Assembly: GCA_947259115.1 (NCBI GenBank)
Contig: CAMYKS010000039.1
Location: 1-42,178, forward strand
DNA: 42,178 nt
From: an uncultured Desulfobulbaceae bacterium
Lineage (GTDB): Bacteria; Desulfobacterota; Desulfobulbia; Desulfobulbales; BM004
Direction of reading: 5' to 3'
Part shown: positions 17,020 to 25,160 of the stretch, in pieces
Position numbering within the stretch: position 1 is the first letter of the stretch
Layout: each line of letters opens with the position of its first letter
Program-made: the position numbers and the translations under genes
The notes under the pieces: generated by a model
Database searches by the model: none
What the model saw: the letters and a program-made list of their open reading frames with translations, nothing else
Told to the model about the DNA's origin: nothing

Positions 17020-18057
17020 ATGGAAAACCACCTTCACCTGGCCGGAGATATTGGCGGTACAAAAACCATCCTGGCCCTTTTCTCCAGTGAAAAAGGCCCG
17101 CTGCAACCACTTTATGAGAAAAGCTATGGCAGCAGTTCCTATCCGGGTCTCGATGCAATCATTGAAGACTTCTTTTCCAAAACCAAAACATCTGCTGTAA
17201 CGGCCTGTTTCGGTGTAGCAGGACCGGTCAGGGAGGGCCGGGCGGTTATTACCAAGTTGCCGTGGCAACCGGACGTCAGACTGCTGCAGGCCGCACACGG
17301 TTTTTCAAAGACAATACTCATCAATGATCTGGTTGCAACCGGATATGCCCTACCACACCTGAAGCAATCGGACTTTTTCATCATCAACAGAGGCTTGCTG
17401 ACAAGGGAAGGAGCCTTGGGAATCATCGCACCGGGCACAGGTTTGGGTGAGGTTGTTTTCACCTGGGACGGTTCCCGGTACCTGGCGGTCCCCTCAGAAG
17501 GAGGCCATACGGATTTCGGGCCATCCTCCAAGACGGAATCTCAATTGCTTGCTTTCCTCGAGAAACGCTACGGGCATGTCAGCTATGACAGGGTTTGTTC
17601 GGGCCGGGGCTTGCCGGTCATTTATGATTTTTATAAATCCTTGGGCCGCTTGGAGGAGCCGGACTGGCTGAGCGCACAGTTGACTGCTGCAGAGGATCCT
17701 GCCCCGGTCATTGTCAATGCAGCACTCGACGGAAAAAAACAGTGTGAAATCTGTACTAAAACTCTGGAGCTTTTCATCTCTGTTCTTGGAGCTGAAGCAG
17801 GCAACCTGGCCCTCAAGGGCCTGACAACCGGAGGCATGTATATAGGTGGGGGCATTCCTCCCAGGATCCTGCAATTCCTTAAAAATGAAACATTCATGAA
17901 ATCATTTACCAGCAAGGGGCGCTTGAGCTATCTTTTACGGGATATACCGGTAAAGGTCATACTCAACCCTAAAGCTGCACTTATTGGTGCCGCATCCTAC
18001 GGCTTGGGAGTGAGGTTTGAGTCACTGCCTGCGTCCAGAGACAACTCACATGGATAA
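17020..18057 (+). CDS. glk: Glucokinase
   Basis: It phosphorylates glucose with ATP. The phosphate-1 loop LAGDIGGTKT is at the N-terminus. CFGVAGPVREGRAVITKLPW and LINDLVATGYALP carry the sugar-binding region with the catalytic Asp. IAPGTGLGEVVF and PSEGGHTDFGP are the further glucokinase-family (not ROK) signatures. The 345 aa length is normal. The start was taken at the ATG (17020), with AGGA upstream; a TTG two codons earlier is possible. Its last 8 bases overlap the start of the TVP38-type gene, so the two are translationally coupled. Confidence 0.88.
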   Translation: MENHLHLAGDIGGTKTILALFSSEKGPLQPLYEKSYGSSSYPGLDAIIEDFFSKTKTSAVTACFGVAGPVREGRAVITKLPWQPDVRLLQAAHGFSKTILINDLVATGYALPHLKQSDFFIINRGLLTREGALGIIAPGTGLGEVVFTWDGSRYLAVPSEGGHTDFGPSSKTESQLLAFLEKRYGHVSYDRVCSGRGLPVIYDFYKSLGRLEEPDWLSAQLTAAEDPAPVIVNAALDGKKQCEICTKTLELFISVLGAEAGNLALKGLTTGGMYIGGGIPPRILQFLKNETFMKSFTSKGRLSYLLRDIPVKVILNPKAALIGAASYGLGVRFESLPASRDNSHG

Positions 18058-18781
18058 AAAACTTGTACAACGCCTGCTTATAGTTATTGCAATAGTTGCA
18101 GTGGTCCTCCTTTTTAAAATCCTTGGCCTCGGCCAATACCTGACCCTGGATTACCTCAAGGCTTCCCAGGATAAATTTTCACAGCTCTACGGCGAAAACA
18201 AACTGGCGGTCATCGCCGGCTATATGATTATCTACATTGCAGTCACAGCTCTTTCCCTTCCAGGCGCTGCAGTTATGACTCTGGCAGGCGGTGCCATGTT
18301 CGGATTCTGGATTGGTTTTGTCGTTGTCTCATTTGCCAGTACCATAGGCGCCACCCTCGCCTGCTTTGTTGCCCGTTTTCTCATGCGTGACTGGGTCCAG
18401 AATAAGTTTGGTGAGAAACTGTCCACCATGAATACCGGCATAGAAAAAGAAGGTGCCTTTTACCTCTTTTCTTTGAGACTGGTGCCTATCTTTCCTTTTT
18501 TCGTCATCAACCTGACCATGGGGATGACGACCATGAAACTTTTGACTTTTTACTGGGTGTCTCAAATCGGCATGCTTCCCGGTACCATGGTTTATATCAA
18601 CGCCGGCAAAGAACTGGGTCAGATCGAATCGTTGTCCGGCATCTTGTCCCCGGGTCTTATAATTTCCTTTATCATTCTTGGGCTTTTTCCCATTACTGTT
18701 AAAAAGCTTCTCTATTTTTACAAAAAAAAGACAGGCAAGCTGCAACCCGAAGAAAAGGAGACGTTCAATGGCAAAATATGA
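18050..18781 (+). CDS. TVP38/TMEM64 (DedA-related) membrane protein
   Basis: A polytopic inner-membrane protein with about six hydrophobic segments. The family core lies in GAAVMTLAGGAMFGFWIGFVVV followed by STIGATLACFVARFLMRDWV, then LRLVPIFPFFVINLTMGMT. Proteins of this family are linked to lipid scrambling or membrane integrity, but no reaction can be assigned here. ATG 18050 was chosen because it overlaps the glk stop (ATGGATAA) and starts a basic-then-hydrophobic N-terminus. It overlaps the downstream flavoprotein gene by 14 bases. Confidence 0.82.
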   Translation: MDKKLVQRLLIVIAIVAVVLLFKILGLGQYLTLDYLKASQDKFSQLYGENKLAVIAGYMIIYIAVTALSLPGAAVMTLAGGAMFGFWIGFVVVSFASTIGATLACFVARFLMRDWVQNKFGEKLSTMNTGIEKEGAFYLFSLRLVPIFPFFVINLTMGMTTMKLLTFYWVSQIGMLPGTMVYINAGKELGQIESLSGILSPGLIISFIILGLFPITVKKLLYFYKKKTGKLQPEEKETFNGKI

Positions 18782-20225
18782 TTATGATCTTGGCGTGTTA
18801 GGTGGAGGCGCCGCCGGGCTGACAATTACCGCCGGTGCCGCCCAGCTTGGGGCCAAAACGCTCTTGGTGGAAAAAGAACCGGCCCTTGGCGGTGACTGTC
18901 TGCACTATGGCTGCGTACCCAGCAAAACCCTGATCCGGACAGCCAGGGCGTACCATGATATCAAACATGCTGTCAAGTTCGGGCTGCCGCAGGTAGATAT
19001 ACAACCGGTTGATTTCAAGCAGGTTGCAAAACGCATACGTGCAGTCATCAGCGTCATCCAGAAACATGATTCAGTTGAGCGTTTCTGCTCCCTCGGCGCC
19101 CGGGTGGAATTCGGCCAGGCCGAGTTCATTGACGAGCATTCCATCAGGCTCCAGGGCAAAACCTTTTCCGCCAAAACCTGGGCCATAGCAACCGGCTCAT
19201 CACCGACGGCCCCTCCCTTTGCAGGACTCGACTCGGTTTCATACCTGACCAACAAGGACATTTTTTCTATGGACTCCCTCCCCGGATCGATGATTATTCT
19301 CGGCGGCGGCCCCATAGCCATAGAAATGGCCCAGGCATTTAACAGGCTTGGCACCAGAATCACTGTCATTCAGCGCTCCGGCCAGATATTAAGCAAAGAA
19401 GACAGGGACATGGCCGATACGGTCATGGAAAGGTTGAGCGGTGAAGGCGTTTCGATTGCCCTGAATTCATCCGTTGTTACTGTTTCTGAAAAGGCAGGAA
19501 TAAAAGAGGTAGTTTTCAAGAACCGTGACGGTCAATTAAAAACCGTTATTGCAGACGCTCTTCTCGTTGCCATGGGGAGGAAAGCCAATGTTGACGGAAT
19601 GGGACTTGAAAATACCGGTATAGCCTATTCCCACAAAGGGATCGAGGTTGACAGCAGGTTGCGCACAAACCACAAGCATATCTTTGCTGCGGGCGACATT
19701 ACGGGCAAATACCAGTTTACCCATGCCGCCGGATATGAGGGAGGGATTGTTATCAGTAACGCCATTTTCCACCTGCCGCGGAAAACGGATTACACCTATC
19801 TTCCCTGGTGTACCTATACGAGTCCGGAACTGGCCAGCATCGGCTTAAACGAAAAGGGTGCAAAGGCTGCCGGTAGACAATATTCCGTGTGGACCGAAGA
19901 GTTCAAAAATAATGACAGAAGTCTGGCCGAGGGCGAAGAGACAGGCAAAATAAAAATGCTGCTTGATGACAAAGAAAAACCCATTGGCATTCAGATCCTG
20001 GGCCTTCATGCCGGTGATCTGCTGGCTGAATGGGTAGCCGTATTGAACGGCAAGGTGAAACTTTCCACCCTTGCAGGAGCAATTCATCCCTATCCGACCC
20101 TGGGCGAGATCAATAAAAGAGTTGCCGGTTCATTTCTTGCTGGAAAAATTTTCTCCAACACGGTGAAAAAAGGATTAAAACTTTTCTTTAATTTTAAGGG
20201 CCGTGCCTGTGAAGCTTCGGAGTAA
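18768..20225 (+). CDS. Dihydrolipoamide dehydrogenase/mercuric reductase-like flavoprotein
   Basis: A pyridine nucleotide-disulfide oxidoreductase of class I. The FAD loop LGVLGGGAAGLTITAGA is at the N-terminus. GGDCLHYGCVPSKTL gives the redox disulfide Cys44-Cys49. The NAD(P) loop IILGGGPIAIEMAQAF is near residue 180, and FAAGDI marks the FAD end. The C-terminal interface HPYPTLGEINK keeps the catalytic His but differs from the HPHPTLSE of lipoamide dehydrogenase. No N-terminal metal-binding domain and no C-terminal Cys pair are seen, so mercury reduction is unlikely. ATG 18768 follows AAAAGGAG. Pairing with a TVP38-type gene is a recurrent arrangement; the substrate is unknown. Confidence 0.85.
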   Translation: MAKYDYDLGVLGGGAAGLTITAGAAQLGAKTLLVEKEPALGGDCLHYGCVPSKTLIRTARAYHDIKHAVKFGLPQVDIQPVDFKQVAKRIRAVISVIQKHDSVERFCSLGARVEFGQAEFIDEHSIRLQGKTFSAKTWAIATGSSPTAPPFAGLDSVSYLTNKDIFSMDSLPGSMIILGGGPIAIEMAQAFNRLGTRITVIQRSGQILSKEDRDMADTVMERLSGEGVSIALNSSVVTVSEKAGIKEVVFKNRDGQLKTVIADALLVAMGRKANVDGMGLENTGIAYSHKGIEVDSRLRTNHKHIFAAGDITGKYQFTHAAGYEGGIVISNAIFHLPRKTDYTYLPWCTYTSPELASIGLNEKGAKAAGRQYSVWTEEFKNNDRSLAEGEETGKIKMLLDDKEKPIGIQILGLHAGDLLAEWVAVLNGKVKLSTLAGAIHPYPTLGEINKRVAGSFLAGKIFSNTVKKGLKLFFNFKGRACEASE

Positions 20226-20386
20226 TTTTTTGCCTTACACTATTTAAAGGTTGCCAAAACACCTGGACTTCAAGTATATAAGCTCCTTTTTGTTTCTCTG
20301 TTCGCATTTCAAATACATGCAAACAGGTTTTTTTACTGTTTGGTGTTATTTCATACATTTCAAAATTTTAATAATGAGGAAGCATA

Positions 20387-20941
20387 ATGCTAGTTAAGAA
20401 AAACTGTACACTATACAGCGGCGGCATGAAAGGAGCTGAAACAGCCTTTGGCGAAGCTGCTGAAAGATGGAACATCAAAGAGGTAAATTTCTGCTATACG
20501 GGCCAGAAAACGAACAGGCAGAAAAATACAGTAGTCCTCTCAGATGAAGATTTGAAACGCGGCGACATCAGCATGGAGTTGGTTTCCAAAATGATGAGCC
20601 GGACATACTATGAAACTGATAAAATAAGAAAGGTTCTGCAGACCATTTTTCATATGGTGAACAAAGGCCATCAGGTTTTTGTTATCGGCACAATCCTCGA
20701 GGACAATACCGTAAAGGGAGGTACAGGCTGGGCGGTGGAACTCGCCAAACTGTTCAACCGGCCGCTCTCAGTTTATGACCAGGAAAAAGATAATTGGTAT
20801 AGCTGGATACAGGGTGTTTGGGTTCAAGACACCCCAAAAATAGCGCACGAAACATTTGTCGGGTCCGGGTCACGCAATCTTTCCGAAAACGGGGCAAAAG
20901 CGATCGCCGGGCTTTTTGAGGATGCCTTTGCTTCTCTGTAA
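20387..20941 (+). CDS. Putative Rossmann/SLOG-like protein, 184 aa
   Basis: A cytoplasmic protein starting TLYSGGMKGAETAFGEAAERW, which resembles the nucleotide-binding entry (SGGxxGAE) of SLOG and putative molybdenum-carrier proteins. It ends with FVGSGSRNLSENGAKAIAGLF, again SLOG-like. The middle contains QVFVIGTILEDNTVKGGTGWAVELAKLF, compatible with a second strand-helix unit. The ligand is unknown. The ATG follows ATGAGGAAGC. It is a single gene with its own terminator. Confidence 0.6.
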   Translation: MLVKKNCTLYSGGMKGAETAFGEAAERWNIKEVNFCYTGQKTNRQKNTVVLSDEDLKRGDISMELVSKMMSRTYYETDKIRKVLQTIFHMVNKGHQVFVIGTILEDNTVKGGTGWAVELAKLFNRPLSVYDQEKDNWYSWIQGVWVQDTPKIAHETFVGSGSRNLSENGAKAIAGLFEDAFASL

Positions 20942-20963
20942 AATTTTACAGGAAAAGACATAA

Positions 20964-20998
20964 AAAAAAGCCGTGCCTTATATGGGCACGGCTTTTTT
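20964..20998 (+). terminator. Rho-independent terminator
   Basis: GCCGTGCC (20970-20977) pairs perfectly with GGCACGGC (20985-20992), flanked by an A-run on the left and a T-run on the right. It ends the SLOG-like gene and also works for the convergent lipoprotein gene. Confidence 0.92.
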
Positions 20999-21013
20999 TA
21001 TGTCTACCGGATA

Positions 21014-21229
21014 TTATTTTTTTAAGGGATCAAAATTCTGCCTGGTTGTCCCTTCTTTTTTATAATCGACTTCAACGGGTTCCTCTTTACGGGGCTTTAT
21101 CTGCAAATCTTCATAATTGTCTTTTGTAATAAGTTTTCTAGGCTCCCGGACACTCACCTGCTCCTCTTGCGCTGCGCATCCTGCCAACATGCTGAAGACG
21201 ACAAGAAAGAGTATGCCTTTGAATTTCAT
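21014..21229 (-). CDS. Small lipoprotein, 71 aa
   Basis: It has a lipoprotein signal with lipobox LAGC (cysteine about residue 18) after MKFKGILFLVVFSM. The mature part is only about 54 residues, highly charged (Lys/Glu/Arg) with no known domain. The residue after Cys is Ala, which favours sorting to the outer membrane. It lies just downstream of the nitroreductase-like gene on the same strand, with a gap of about 125 bases. The function is unknown. Confidence 0.7.
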   Translation of the reverse strand: MKFKGILFLVVFSMLAGCAAQEEQVSVREPRKLITKDNYEDLQIKPRKEEPVEVDYKKEGTTRQNFDPLKK

Positions 21230-21355
21230 CTATTGCTCCAGTGCTTTTATTCTATGTGCTTAAACAATTGGGCCAAAGTTCCATGGTTGCCATTCCTGCA
21301 GCTTACACCATTCTTTTCATTATAACAGCATACTGTAGTTGCATGGGGTGATGGA

Positions 21356-21859
21356 TCAGAAGGAAGATTTTTTCCGCACCCAGGTATTGTAATGAATCCT
21401 ATCATTACTGAAAGCATCTCGCGCATTTGGAACGTGGGCAGGATAGCCCATGCCAACATAGCTGTGCGCCACAACATTTTCAGGCAGGTCAAGCAGAACG
21501 GTCATACCGTCAATCCTGTCACGGTCAGGGTATATTTCAGAAATATATGCTCCCAGTCCATTGGCATGAGTGGCCTGCAGAAGTTGTTGGGCTGCCGCTT
21601 CGCAGTCAAGCATCCATTTATCCTTGATCTGCGCCCTGTTAATGTCGCCGCAAACAATTATTGCTGCCAGAGCCTGCATTGTAAAAGGAGGAGCCGGGAC
21701 AACTTCAGATGCCTTACTCAGGGTTTCAATTTCATTTAAAATTACGAACTGGGCCGGGTGTCCCATTGCCACCGAGGGGATATTCATGGCCGCACCAAGT
21801 ATGTCATAAAGAGTATCTACTGAAATTGGCCCCTGCTCAATTTTCGTCTCATTTTGCAT
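21356..21859 (-). CDS. Nitroreductase-family protein lacking the N-terminal FMN motif
   Basis: The body matches the nitroreductase fold: ILGAAMNIPSVAMGHPAQFVI (normally APS...QPW.FV), AALAAIIVCGD-like core, DCEAAAQQLLQATHANGLGAYI, and a C-terminal VGMGYPAHVPNARDAF with an HYNTW tail. The usual first 12-15 residues with RRSxRxF, which bind FMN phosphate, are missing. An in-frame TAG lies only two codons before the ATG, so they are not simply mis-annotated. At 167 aa it is short. It may be a degenerate or specialised member with altered cofactor binding. The substrate is unknown. Confidence 0.75.
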   Translation of the reverse strand: MQNETKIEQGPISVDTLYDILGAAMNIPSVAMGHPAQFVILNEIETLSKASEVVPAPPFTMQALAAIIVCGDINRAQIKDKWMLDCEAAAQQLLQATHANGLGAYISEIYPDRDRIDGMTVLLDLPENVVAHSYVGMGYPAHVPNARDAFSNDRIHYNTWVRKKSSF

Positions 21860-22036
21860 TTTTTTCTATCCCGCAGCCGTAAATGACCCCATGGCTTATA
21901 AAAGCTTCTGATGTTTTCACAAAATAACAAAATACTCTTATCTTGTTTTTTGTAGATTGTAAAGTTTCAAAAAAAATTCACACTGGGATTATCCTCATAA
22001 AAACAACATTATCACATTAATACCGCAAGGTATTTC

Positions 22037-22792
22037 TCAACCTTCCCGATGAATATTAAAGGGACCCCAGGCCTGGCATACAGGCATTACCTCCAAACGG
22101 TTAATGTTGATATGTGAGGGAAGACTTGTCACCCAAAAGATAATTTCAGCAATATCATCGCCCGTAAGCGGTTGCGTGCCCCTATACACTTCTGCAGCCC
22201 GTTCAATATCCTTATTAAACCTGATTATGGAAAACTCTGTTTCCGCGAGGCCCGGCTCAATATTGGTTACGCGGATGGGGGTTCCATGCAGATCAGATCG
22301 CATATTATTTGAAAACTGTTTGACAAATGCCTTAGTGGCGCCGTAGACATTACCGCCGGGGTAAGGAGTTGATCCGGCAACCGACCCTATATTGACGATA
22401 TGACCCCGCTGCCGTTTTACCATACCGGGCAGAATCTGCCTGGTGCAGTAAAGTAGCCCCTTTATATTCGTATCAATCATGTTTTCCCAGTTTTCCAGGT
22501 CTGCTTCGTGGGCAGGTTCAAGACCCAGGGCCAACCCTGCGTTATTGATCAAAATGTCTACTTCCCGATACGCATCCGGCAGATTTGCCAGGGCATCGGC
22601 AACTGCATCACGGTCGCGGACATCAAGCTGCAAGACATGAATTTCAGTGTCTGGCAGTTCTTCCCGTAAGGCTTCAAGTCTTTCGTAGCGTCGGGCTGCC
22701 AGGATCAATCTGTATGCAGGTCCCCTGAACTTCCGGGCGCATGCCGCACCAAACCCCGCACTTGCTCCGGTCAGCAGTACTGTTTTTTTCAT
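22037..22792 (-). CDS. Short-chain dehydrogenase, YdfG-like
   Basis: An NADP-dependent 3-hydroxy acid/serine-type dehydrogenase of the SDR family. The Rossmann loop is LLTGASAGFGAACARKF, the adenine motif LINNAGLALGLEPAHE, and the catalytic set is Ser in NIGSVAGSTPY with YGATK. The PGLAETEFSIIRF segment matches YdfG enzymes. I chose ATG 22792 because CAGGAGATACAA precedes it; the ORF could run 8 codons further upstream. At 251 aa the length is normal. It is a single gene and the exact substrate is not shown. Confidence 0.85.
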   Translation of the reverse strand: MKKTVLLTGASAGFGAACARKFRGPAYRLILAARRYERLEALREELPDTEIHVLQLDVRDRDAVADALANLPDAYREVDILINNAGLALGLEPAHEADLENWENMIDTNIKGLLYCTRQILPGMVKRQRGHIVNIGSVAGSTPYPGGNVYGATKAFVKQFSNNMRSDLHGTPIRVTNIEPGLAETEFSIIRFNKDIERAAEVYRGTQPLTGDDIAEIIFWVTSLPSHININRLEVMPVCQAWGPFNIHREG

Positions 22793-23125
22793 TTGTATCT
22801 CCTGGAAGTAGGTCACTGTTGAATTTTTAATATTTACTGATGCATACTGACAAAATATCCTCTAAGGTGTAAACATGTCAACTTCTGACAAGACGAGCAG
22901 GCAAATCCATAAGGAAAATCAGCTCTTCTATTTCTTGACAAAGCCTGATCACCCATTGTAATCAGTTCTAGTGTCAATACTGACGGCAATAAGGTCACAT
23001 TATAGAAGCTATAAAGCAGGCTATCCTTAACTAGTGTCTGTCCAGAAATGAATTTTTTTGCCGGAGATTAAGGATCGCGATAAAAATAAGCGCAGGCATA
23101 TATATGATATTCCGAGCATTATTTT
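22793..23125. other. Intergenic region ahead of the selenium locus
   Basis: No gene is seen. It holds a sigma70-like promoter (22935-22964) and, at about 23031-23050, the string CTAGTGTCTGTCCAGAAAT, which resembles one end of an IS/MITE element, but no matching opposite end was found nearby. No tRNA (including a selC-type tRNA) is visible. Confidence 0.4.
22935..22964 (+). promoter_or_regulatory. Sigma70-like promoter for dsrE-like/selD genes
   Basis: Consensus TTGACA (22935-22940), an 18-base spacer and TAATCA (22959-22964). It is the best promoter candidate upstream of the DsrE-family gene and would leave a leader of about 150 bases. Confidence 0.35.
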
Positions 23126-23485
23126 TTGGGGAAAAAATATTTAATGGTCATCACCCACTCTGATGACGATCAGGACCGGGCCAATGGCGCTGTCGGCATG
23201 GCGGTCTCACTCCTCAGCGACGGGGCCGACCTTGCTCTCTTTTTTATTTTTGAAGGTGCAAAAATGGCACGCAAAGGTGTTGCAGAAACCATTGCAGGAG
23301 AAAATATGACCCCGGTGCGTGAACTCTTTCCCATGATCCTCGAAGAGAACCTTCCCATGTATGTCTGCGGGGCCTGTGTCAAAAAGTACAATATCCCTGA
23401 AGATGAGATCGTTACCGGCATAAAAATTGCCACCCTGCCTACCGTCACAGTCAAGATGCTGGACAGGGAAACCATAATGTTCTAG
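23126..23485 (+). CDS. DsrE-family protein next to selD
   Basis: A small cytoplasmic protein of the DsrE/DsrF-like fold, which carries sulfur (or possibly selenium) as cysteine persulfide. The N-terminal strand YLMVITHSDDDQDRA and central GADLALFFIFEGAKMARKG are typical, and LPMYVCGACVKKY provides two cysteines in the position where this family has a candidate active-site Cys. The KKYLMVI homology supports the TTG at 23126 as the start; the first ATG is at 23144 and would remove six residues. It ends 10 bases before selD, so the two are in one operon, suggesting a role in selenium or sulfur delivery. Confidence 0.75.
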   Translation: MGKKYLMVITHSDDDQDRANGAVGMAVSLLSDGADLALFFIFEGAKMARKGVAETIAGENMTPVRELFPMILEENLPMYVCGACVKKYNIPEDEIVTGIKIATLPTVTVKMLDRETIMF

Positions 23486-23495
23486 GAACAAGCAA

Positions 23496-24548
23496 ATGGC
23501 TTTATTCAAGAAGAAAACACTGACCGGACTGGCCCGTACCTGCGGCTGAGCTGCTAAAATCGGTCCGACGGCTCTGTCGGAAGCGCTGGAAGGTTTGACG
23601 CCACCCAATGATCCTGATCTCCTTGTGGGTATTGAAACTGCTGATGATGCCGCGGTCTATCGGCTGACGGATGAAATCGCCATGATCAACACGGTGGATT
23701 TTATTACGCCGCCGGTGGATGATCCCTATTGGTTCGGCCAGATATCAGCTGCCAATTCCATTTCCGATGTCTATTCCATGGGAGGCAGGCCTCTTACTGC
23801 TCTGAACGTAGTAATGTTTCCGAGCAAACACCTGGATATGGGGTTTTTAAAGGATATACTTCGCGGCGGCCATGACAAGGTGGTGGAAGCCGGGGCCTGT
23901 ATGGTGGGCGGCCATACCGTTGATGATGAAGAACCCAAATACGGTTTGTGTGTCAATGGAGTAGTACATCCTGACAGGATTATAACCAATGCCGGTGCCC
24001 AGGCGGGCGACGCCCTTATCCTCACCAAGCCGCTTGGCTCCGGGGTTCTTTTTAATGGTGTGCGCTCAGGAAAACTGCCCTTTAAGGAACTGGAACGGGA
24101 GACCCTTCCGTCCCTGGCTTCCTTGAACGCCAAGGCCATGGAAGTCGCTCTGCAATATGACCTGCATGCCTGCACAGATGTCACCGGTTTCGGTATTCTG
24201 GGACATCTTCTGGAAATGGCCCACGGCTGCAATGCCAAGGTTGTTCTGGAGTACAAAAAACTTCCATTTTATGCCGATGCCCTTGCCATGTACAAAAAAG
24301 GTGAAACAACCGGCAGCAACAAACCAAACAGGGCAATGGTTGCCAAACATCATCTCGATCTGCAGCTTTCCCTGTCAACTGCAGAGGAAGAACTGCTGTA
24401 TGATCCCCAGACTTCAGGGGGACTGCTCCTTTCAGTGCATGGTTCCCAGGCTGATGAACTGGTTGCAGCCCTGACTGCTGCAGGAGTTCAAACAGCCGTC
24501 AAGGTGGGAGAAATTATTGAAGCACCTGTCGGCATAGTGGTCGTTTAA
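23496..24548 (+). CDS. selD: Selenophosphate synthetase, a selenoprotein (in-frame UGA = Sec18)
   Basis: It makes selenophosphate from selenide and ATP, the selenium donor for Sec-tRNA and selenouridine. The frame starting at ATG 23496 reads ...LARTCG, then TGA (23547-23549), then AAKIGPTALSEALEG, continuous with the rest of SelD. In SelD the active residue precedes AAKIGP, so the TGA is Sec18. A SECIS-like hairpin follows. Further family motifs are ETADDAAVYRL, SDVYSMGGRPLTALN, GGHTVDDEEPKYG and DVTGFGILGHLLEMA. The 350 aa length is normal. A gene caller that treats TGA as stop would begin at 23595 and lose the N-terminus. The ribosome binding site is weak (AGGAACAAGCAA). This implies that the host has SelA, SelB and a Sec tRNA elsewhere. 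Confidence 0.93.
23564..23581 (+). promoter_or_regulatory. SECIS-like hairpin of selD
   Basis: TCCGAC (23564-23569) pairs with GTCGGA (23576-23581) around the loop GGCTCT. The loop begins about 20 bases after the UGA, inside the distance accepted by bacterial SelB, and has the G-containing apical loop typical of such elements. Confidence 0.7.
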
Positions 24549-24636
24549 CCATCAGGCACTATAAAAACTTATATTTCAGCCTTGCACCGGCAGGCCCGCC
24601 TCGTGCCGCTCGGCGAAAATTGCCTGGTAAATATTT

Positions 24637-24705
24637 TTATAACCACTCTTCGGGAGTTTTTATAGGTGCCAGAGCTGCGGCCACCTGGGTTGCAATACAG
24701 CACAT
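24637..24705 (-). CDS. Possible 22-aa small protein
   Basis: AAGGAG stands exactly 6 bases before the ATG at 24705, and the frame reads MCCIATQVAAALAPIKTPEE, then WL and a stop. It has a Cys-Cys pair near the start and a PEE-plus-aromatic end, a pattern shared with the frameshifted ORF upstream (NPEEYRV). The same frame continues upstream as KNFAVGAGVFVKEKK after a TAG, so this could instead be the tail of a decayed gene. I do not recognise it. Confidence 0.35.
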   Translation of the reverse strand: MCCIATQVAAALAPIKTPEEWL

Positions 24706-24786
24706 TTTTTTCTCCTTGACGAAAACTCCGGCCCCGACCGCAAAATTCTTCACAGACTGTTCCAGGCACTAGGAATATGTCCTTCA

Positions 24787-24974
24787 CTATACTCTATACT
24801 CTTCGGGATTTCTGGCAGCGGCCAGGGGAAAATTCTTCATATCCGCATCAACCAGGGTTTTCAACTCCATGTGGTCTATCGGCTGATATGCTTCTTTATT
24901 GGCAAGCGCAAATCTTTGCATCCCGAACATGATGACCAGTAACAAAAGGGTTCCAATAATATTTTAATTTTCAT
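24787..24974 (-). pseudogene. Frameshifted small exported protein
   Basis: An ATG (24974) with ribosome binding site AAGGAGG opens MKIKILL. In the neighbouring frame a signal-peptide-like segment GTLLLLVIMFGMQRFALA follows directly, then about 38 more residues ending NPEEYRV and a stop at 24787. A single-base indel near 24954-24960 would join them into a signal-peptide protein of about 62 aa. In frame 0 the ATG product runs into a premature TAG. It lies on the minus strand between selD and the LysR gene. It is either a real pseudogene or a sequence error. Confidence 0.45.
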
Positions 24975-25160
24975 GACCTCCTTGTCCTGTCACGTGAAAA
25001 ATTTCCATAACGCCCATAAATATTGACGCTGAAAACTTATATTGATATACAATTAAACAAATAGATAATGCCGATTACTAAAACACTGTTTATGGAAGAA
25101 TTTGCTGCGCCACGTGCCGGGAAAAAATTAAACTGCAGCATCAGTCGGAAAGGAAAAATC

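Larger units (their letters stand above)
24549..25160. other. selD-LysR gap with two small minus-strand reading frames
   Basis: 612 bases with no normal gene. On the minus strand it contains a 22-aa ORF with a strong ribosome binding site (24637-24705) and a frameshifted signal-peptide-like ORF (24787-24974). An upstream extension of the LysR frame (to 25068) is disfavoured. Confidence 0.5.

Noticed and set aside
18768..20225. Mercuric reductase
   Set aside because: The redox CX4C is present, but the C-terminal Cys pair, the N-terminal metal-binding domain and all mer neighbours are absent.
22967..23050. MITE at CTAGTGTCTGTCCAG
   Set aside because: Only one end-like sequence was found; no inverted partner lies within reach.
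24549..25160. Sec tRNA gene near selD
   Set aside because: No cloverleaf, GGTTCRA arm or CCA end could be found on either strand.
25068..25160. Longer N-terminus for the LysR regulator
   Set aside because: The extra 31 residues precede the conserved HTH start, and the ATG at 25161 has its own ribosome binding site.
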